From Candidatus Mediterraneibacter faecavium (GTDB taxonomy: Bacteria; Bacillota; Clostridia; Lachnospirales; Lachnospiraceae), in the NCBI GenBank assembly GCA_019119995.1, contig DWVY01000007.1:51387-115386 (forward strand): 64,000 nucleotides of DNA, given 5' to 3'. This document shows, one piece after another, positions 59,774 to 64,000 of this stretch; the first letter of the stretch is position 1, and every line of letters starts with the position of its first letter. The translations under genes and the position numbers were made by a program. The notes below the pieces were generated by a model. The model made no database searches, had not been told where the DNA came from, and saw only the letters and a list, made by a program, of their open reading frames with translations.

Positions 59774-61856
59774 GCTTATTGCACGCAACAGTAAAAGGAG
59801 CAGAAAAGAGAACGGACTGTTCTTTACGACGCTCCTGGTTTCCGTTGTCGCGTTTTATATCATTCTTTCGCTTTCCCGTCAGGATGTCATGCTGTTCCTT
59901 CGGAAAATGGAAAGCGATGCGGTAAACCGTCTCCTTTCAATGATCCCCGTGTTTTATGTGCTTACGCTGGTCGTCCTGTTTTTCCTGATCTACTTTGCCA
60001 GCAAGTTCCAGCTGGAACGGCGCAGGCATGAGTTCGGGATGTATCTGATGATGGGAATGACGAGGAACAGGCTGTTTGTGCTTCTTCTGGCAGAGGATGT
60101 GCGGAGCAGTGTTATCGCCCTGCTGATCGGACTTCCGGCGGGAGTTCTTCTGTCGGAGCTGATCAGTCTGGTGACTGCCAGGCTGGTGGGACTGGGGATC
60201 ATCGGACATCGGTTCACACTGTCGCTTTATGCCGTTTTGCTGACAGCAGCAGGGTTCTTCCTCATTAAGCTCGCTGCTTTCCTGATCCTGAGCGCGAAGA
60301 TCAGCCGTCAGGAGATCGGCTCTCTTCTCTCGGAAAAGCCGGAGGAGACAAAGAAGCAGCATCCGGCGTTTGTCTACGGACTGGCGCTTCTTGCAGGCGT
60401 CTTATGCCTCGGGACGGCATATTATCTGGCAATCCGGGGAATGTCATGGACACAGATCCGGACGATGGGGCTTACGCTGCTGCTGGGATTCGCCGGAACA
60501 CTGCTGTTCTTCTACGGACTGAGATATATATTTGACCTGATCATAAAAGGCGGGAAGAAGGACAGGCGTCTGCATATATTCAATGTGCGCCAGCTGCAGG
60601 AAAATGTAGTCCGTAAGTCGGCCACCATGGCAGTCACCTCTCTTCTGATACTCGGCGCCCTCTGCTGCTTTGGCGCCGGAGTGGCGATCGCGGTCAGCTA
60701 CGGACAGTCAGAGCCTCATGTGATGGACTACACATTTATACCGGAGTATACGGATGAACCGAATCAGGAGCAGGGAGCTTCGGATATACTTGATACATTG
60801 CACAAGGCGGGGCTGGACACGGAGTTTTCCAGATTGTTTAAAATGAAGATCGGCCGTATCCGCACAACTGATATCCTCACGGAAGATGATTTTGAAAATG
60901 CATATTCGATGGACGATGTAATGGAGCAGATTGCCGGATTTCCGGCTTCGGATGACAAGGATGTGCTTTTAAATACGCTGAGTTTTGCAGACTATCCGTA
61001 TTTGATCTCGCTTTCCGGATATAATGAACTGCTCCGTGCCGCCGGGCTTCCCGAGATAAAGCTGGGGAAAGATGAAGCGGCTGTATATATGGACAGTACT
61101 TATGTCAATGAGAAACGGCTTGAGATCATGGACTCTGTCCTTGCAAAACACCCGGAAGCTAAGATCGGCGGGAATCCGGTGAAGCTGACCGGTAAGGTAC
61201 AGACGACAGCGGTTGTGACGGACTATTCGATCACGCTGTCATTTGCGCTGATCCTGCCGGATGATGCATTTCAATATTATACGCAGGATCAGTACGACAT
61301 CTATGTCAATGGAGTGCTGGATAGCAGTACCACAGAAAAAACCGGCCTTATGCAGGCAATCTCCGGAATGAATGAGAGATTAAACGGAACCGGCCTGTAC
61401 TACGAGAGCTATCTGCAGAACATGGGGCGGCAGCTTTTCTATATGGTGGCGGCAAGCTATATCACGATCTATCTGGCGGTCATCTTTCTGATCGTGGCAA
61501 ATACCGTGATCGGAGTGCAGTTTCTGATGAACCAGCAGCGGACAAACCGGAGATATAGAACGCTCATCAAGCTGGGCGCCGGGTATGAAACACTGTGCGG
61601 ATCTGCCAAGAAACAGATCAACTGGTATTTCGGGATCCCGGTGCTTGCGGCGGCTGTAAGCAGCCTGTTTGCAGTGCGGGCGCTGTTCACAGGGATCCTC
61701 TCGTCCAGAACGCAGGGGACGATTGGGGAGATGCTGGGCATTTCCGCGGCTATGATTCTTGTACTGTGTGTGATAGAATGTATTTATATGACGGCGGTAA
61801 AACGCTCCAGCAACAGATATCTATTGACATTAATGGCGCCGGAGCGGGAAGAGTAA
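59763..61856 (+). CDS. BceB-type ABC transporter permease
   Basis: The 697-residue protein has ten predicted helices in the BceB order: one at the N-terminus, groups around residues 55-70, 100-180, 215-260 and 290, then a large extracellular domain (about 310-530), and three helices at the C-terminus. FGMYLMMGMTRNRLFVLLL and IKLGAGYETLCGSAKKQINW are typical FtsX-like loops. With BceA it removes or frees lipid II-cycle-targeting peptides and signals to the histidine kinase two genes downstream. Confidence 0.9.
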   Translation: MFFELIARNSKRSRKENGLFFTTLLVSVVAFYIILSLSRQDVMLFLRKMESDAVNRLLSMIPVFYVLTLVVLFFLIYFASKFQLERRRHEFGMYLMMGMTRNRLFVLLLAEDVRSSVIALLIGLPAGVLLSELISLVTARLVGLGIIGHRFTLSLYAVLLTAAGFFLIKLAAFLILSAKISRQEIGSLLSEKPEETKKQHPAFVYGLALLAGVLCLGTAYYLAIRGMSWTQIRTMGLTLLLGFAGTLLFFYGLRYIFDLIIKGGKKDRRLHIFNVRQLQENVVRKSATMAVTSLLILGALCCFGAGVAIAVSYGQSEPHVMDYTFIPEYTDEPNQEQGASDILDTLHKAGLDTEFSRLFKMKIGRIRTTDILTEDDFENAYSMDDVMEQIAGFPASDDKDVLLNTLSFADYPYLISLSGYNELLRAAGLPEIKLGKDEAAVYMDSTYVNEKRLEIMDSVLAKHPEAKIGGNPVKLTGKVQTTAVVTDYSITLSFALILPDDAFQYYTQDQYDIYVNGVLDSSTTEKTGLMQAISGMNERLNGTGLYYESYLQNMGRQLFYMVAASYITIYLAVIFLIVANTVIGVQFLMNQQRTNRRYRTLIKLGAGYETLCGSAKKQINWYFGIPVLAAAVSSLFAVRALFTGILSSRTQGTIGEMLGISAAMILVLCVIECIYMTAVKRSSNRYLLTLMAPEREE

Positions 61857-61909
61857 CGGTCTGGATCCGAAGCAGGATACGGCAGAAGCAACGGGAGGTG
61901 CGGGAAAGG

Positions 61910-62650
61910 ATGAAGCGGATCGCGGTGGTTGAGGATGAACCTCTTATGCGCGAAGAACTGGCGCTGATGCTCAGAAGAGCAGGATATGAGACAGCAGAGA
62001 TCAGTGAATTCGACCATGTGACAAAGCAGTTGGAAGAACTCACGCCTGATCTTGTAGTGCTCGATCTCAATCTCCCGGGCGTCAGCGGATTTCAGATCTG
62101 CCGGGAGATCAAGGGGAGAAGCCCGTTCCCGGTACTCGTGCTGACCTCCCGGGATCAGATGAAAGATGAGCTCCGGGCTCTTGAGCTCGGAGCGGATGAA
62201 TATCTGACGAAACCGTGCCGCAGGGAGAGATTCCTTGCCCGGGTATCCAATGTACTGAAGCGCTATGAAGGACGGGCGAATCTGCTGGAAGGCCCGGGCT
62301 TCCTGCTGGACCGTCAGACTTATACGCTGTACATCAACAATAGTTCTATCGTACTTCCGAAAAATCAGGGGAAACTGCTTGAGATATTTCTGTCCCGCAG
62401 CGACAGGACGGTTGCAAAAGACGACCTGTGTACAGCGCTGTGGGGCACGACAGAGTTTATTGACGAGAATGCGCTGCAGGTCAACCTGACAAGGCTGAAA
62501 AAGACGATGGCAGGACTGGGGATGAAGCAGAAGATCACACCGGTGCGCGGCGTAGGGTATCGGTTGGAAGATGAGGTGGGATCGAAGAATGATCCCGGGG
62601 AAAATCCCGGGCAGGACGCCGATCTTGGAAATGAGGAGGAATCAGGATGA
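61910..62650 (+). CDS. BceR-type response regulator
   Basis: A 246-residue OmpR-family regulator. The receiver (1 to about 120) has VVEDEPLMREEL, the phosphoacceptor Asp in LVVLDLNLPGVSG and LTSRDQM with KPCRRER near its end. A winged-helix DNA-binding domain follows (TALWGTTEFIDENALQVNLT, VRGVGYRLED). It has an acidic tail (NPGQDADLGNEEES). ATG 61910 lies after GGGAGGTGCGGGAAAGG. It should activate the adjacent bceAB-like genes. It overlaps the kinase gene by four bases. Confidence 0.92.
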   Translation: MKRIAVVEDEPLMREELALMLRRAGYETAEISEFDHVTKQLEELTPDLVVLDLNLPGVSGFQICREIKGRSPFPVLVLTSRDQMKDELRALELGADEYLTKPCRRERFLARVSNVLKRYEGRANLLEGPGFLLDRQTYTLYINNSSIVLPKNQGKLLEIFLSRSDRTVAKDDLCTALWGTTEFIDENALQVNLTRLKKTMAGLGMKQKITPVRGVGYRLEDEVGSKNDPGENPGQDADLGNEEESG

Positions 62651-63663
62651 GAAACAGACTGCTTTATCTGTGCCGGTATCTGCCGTGGCTTGCCCTGCTG
62701 CTCGTAGTTGACGCAGTCTCGGCGCTCCTGCTGTGGCTCTCCGAAGCAGAGGCATTTGGCGCACTGATCCCCCTGATCATGCTTGGAACGGTCCTGCTGT
62801 TCTCCGTGACAGCGCTTGTACTGAGCCGGGGGGAGCAGAAGCGGGAAAATGCGTTCCGCGCATTCCTGAACAATCCTGACCTTATCAACGAAGAAAACCT
62901 GATCCGGTCGGTCAGTGCTTCTGATCGGGAAAACGTCCGGCTGCTTGGAACTCTCCTGAGGGAAAAAGATGCCGTCTGCAGCAGGGCACGGACCGCGGCG
63001 GAGGACTACGAGGAATATGTGGAGGCGTGGGCGCACGAGACGAAGACACCGCTGTCACTTTTGACAATGGTACTGGATAATCAGGGAGATGAGATCCCCG
63101 CACCGGCTGCATTTAAGCTAGAATATGTCCGAAGCCGCCTACAGGAGTATATCAGCCAGATCCTTTACTACGCGCGCTTAAAGGGCGGCAGAAAGGATTA
63201 CCTGTTCGAGCAGGTGGATCTGAATGACTGCATCGGCGAGGTGCTGGAAGATTACAGCCTGCTCCTGAAAGAGAAGAATTTCAGGATTACTGTACAAGTG
63301 CCGGAGTTTTCAGCGTTTACTGACCGGAGAGGGATGAGTTTCCTGCTCGGACAGATTATAAGTAATGCGGTGAAATACAGTGACAGCAGAAAGAGTCAGC
63401 CGGAACTTGCGATTTCTTTGGAGCAGCTGGAAACGGAAGATGTGCTGCATATATGCGACAACGGAGTCGGAGTGAAAGAATGTGATTTTCCGTACATTTT
63501 CGAGAAAGGCTTTACAGGAGATCCGGCCGACGCCGGAATGAAAGCAACGGGGATGGGGCTGTATCTGTCCAGGAAGATGGCGGATGATCTGGGGCTTGGA
63601 TTAGAGGCACGGTCGCAGAGCGGCAGAGGATTCGAGATGTCGATCCGGTTCCCGCGGCTCTAG
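62647..63663 (+). CDS. BceS-type intramembrane-sensing histidine kinase
   Basis: A 338-residue kinase with two transmembrane helices close together (residues about 12-30 and 38-60) and almost no external loop, the hallmark of BceS kinases that sense through their ABC transporter. The His box is YVEAWAHETKTPLSLLTM. N, G1 and G2 boxes are IISNAVKYSD, ICDNGVGVKE and GMGLYLSRKMA. It completes the bceABRS set. Confidence 0.92.
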   Translation: MRNRLLYLCRYLPWLALLLVVDAVSALLLWLSEAEAFGALIPLIMLGTVLLFSVTALVLSRGEQKRENAFRAFLNNPDLINEENLIRSVSASDRENVRLLGTLLREKDAVCSRARTAAEDYEEYVEAWAHETKTPLSLLTMVLDNQGDEIPAPAAFKLEYVRSRLQEYISQILYYARLKGGRKDYLFEQVDLNDCIGEVLEDYSLLLKEKNFRITVQVPEFSAFTDRRGMSFLLGQIISNAVKYSDSRKSQPELAISLEQLETEDVLHICDNGVGVKECDFPYIFEKGFTGDPADAGMKATGMGLYLSRKMADDLGLGLEARSQSGRGFEMSIRFPRL

Positions 63664-63719
63664 GGGAAAATTCGTGTTTGTCGAATTGAACACCGATGGA
63701 GATAAGGTCCGAAAATCCC

Positions 63720-63986
63720 CCGGATACAGCGGATTGATATGCGCAACCGGATCAGGTGGGATTGTAATGTTTCCGGCTCCGGTTACAGGGCATAAGAGAT
63801 AGTAACAAGCCCGTGATACGGCTAAGTGCAACCAGGGAAAGGAAGAACTCACTTCGTTCAAACAACATCCTTTCCCTGATTAACGCCGCACCACGGGCTT
63901 GAACTATCTCTAATCCCCTTTCACAGTCACCGTCCACATTACAATCCCGCCTGATCCGGAAGGTGCATCAACAGGGCTGTATCCGG
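63720..63986. repeat. Large palindromic element 2 (~267 bp)
   Basis: The left arm from CCGGATACAGC (63720) through GATCAGGTGGGATTGTAATG (63751-63770) is matched in reverse by 63936-63986. Inside are AGAGATAGTAACAAGCCCGTG (63795-63815) against 63892-63911 and CCAGGGAAAGGA against TCCTTTCCCTG. The whole can fold as one long interrupted hairpin. It lies just after the bce genes. No gene is evident from 63664 to the window end. Confidence 0.75.
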
Positions 63987-64000
63987 CTGATTTTCTTCGT

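Noticed and set aside
59990..60362. Minus-strand frames inside the BceB gene
   Set aside because: They are antisense to transmembrane codons of a well-supported permease.
1..64000. CRISPR arrays, tRNA or rRNA genes
   Set aside because: No regularly spaced short repeats, cloverleaf sequences with CCA ends or rRNA segments were seen on either strand.

Overview
The window looks like chromosome of a gut Lachnospiraceae-type Firmicute (Ruminococcus/Mediterraneibacter/Blautia-like; genus not assignable by eye). The signs are strict-anaerobe chemistry (class III ribonucleotide reductase, glycyl radical enzymes, Fe-S oxidoreductases), strong AGGAGG ribosome binding sites, a Bce-type bacitracin module, Tn4451-style large serine recombinases and a Firmicutes-style bacterial microcompartment (BMC).

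Layout. 1-4.4 kb: oxidoreductases (Fe alcohol dehydrogenase cut by the window edge, flavodoxin, Fe-S flavoprotein, ferredoxin-fused aldo/keto reductase) around a TetR regulator, then a GNAT. 4.5-14.4 kb: two N-terminal halves of paralogous subtilisin-like proteases. Each is broken at the same codon by the same mobile-element end. Between them lies a partly decayed AT-rich island (two DUF2798 membrane genes, an AraC-linked DNA-alkylation-repair operon, HxlR, a Sir2 remnant, several broken genes). 14.36-38.25 kb: a ~23.9 kb integrated mobilizable element. Its left half carries nrdDG behind NrdR boxes, then a cobalamin riboswitch followed by a B12-independent diol dehydratase, its activase and a BtuFCD/FecBCD-type ABC transporter. 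Its right half carries a MobA/MobL relaxase, an RSF1010-type oriT, DUF3847, a DnaC-like ATPase, a RepA_N initiator with internal iterons, ParR/ParM, a STAND ATPase, TnpW, two tandem large serine recombinases and an MqsR/Panacea-type toxin-antitoxin pair with a frameshifted toxin. 38.24-39.2 kb: the C-terminal half of the protease, carrying the catalytic serine. 39.4-47.7 kb: host genes (DUF5839-like plus XRE pair, double Nudix protein, heterodimeric ABC exporter, flavodoxin, nucleotidyltransferase, membrane protein, PHP hydrolase). 48.2-58.6 kb: a BMC operon (fuculose-phosphate-type aldolase, GlcG-like protein, acylating aldehyde dehydrogenase, Zn alcohol dehydrogenase, four BMC-H, PduL, EutN, PduS, PduT-like BMC-T), then a DeoR regulator and an Fe alcohol dehydrogenase. 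59.0-63.7 kb: BceAB transporter and BceRS two-component system, flanked by two large palindromic repeats.

How it fits together. The BMC looks built to split a deoxysugar phosphate into DHAP and lactaldehyde, then process aldehydes to acyl-phosphate and alcohol with internal CoA and NAD recycling. It has no dehydratase of its own. The only diol dehydratase in the window is on the mobile element about 27 kb upstream, under a cobalamin riboswitch and without an obvious encapsulation peptide. Excision of the element by its serine recombinases should recreate a complete protease; because two attL-like halves exist, two alternative N-terminal halves could in principle be joined to the single C-terminal half. 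All functions are read from sequence motifs; no database search was run.
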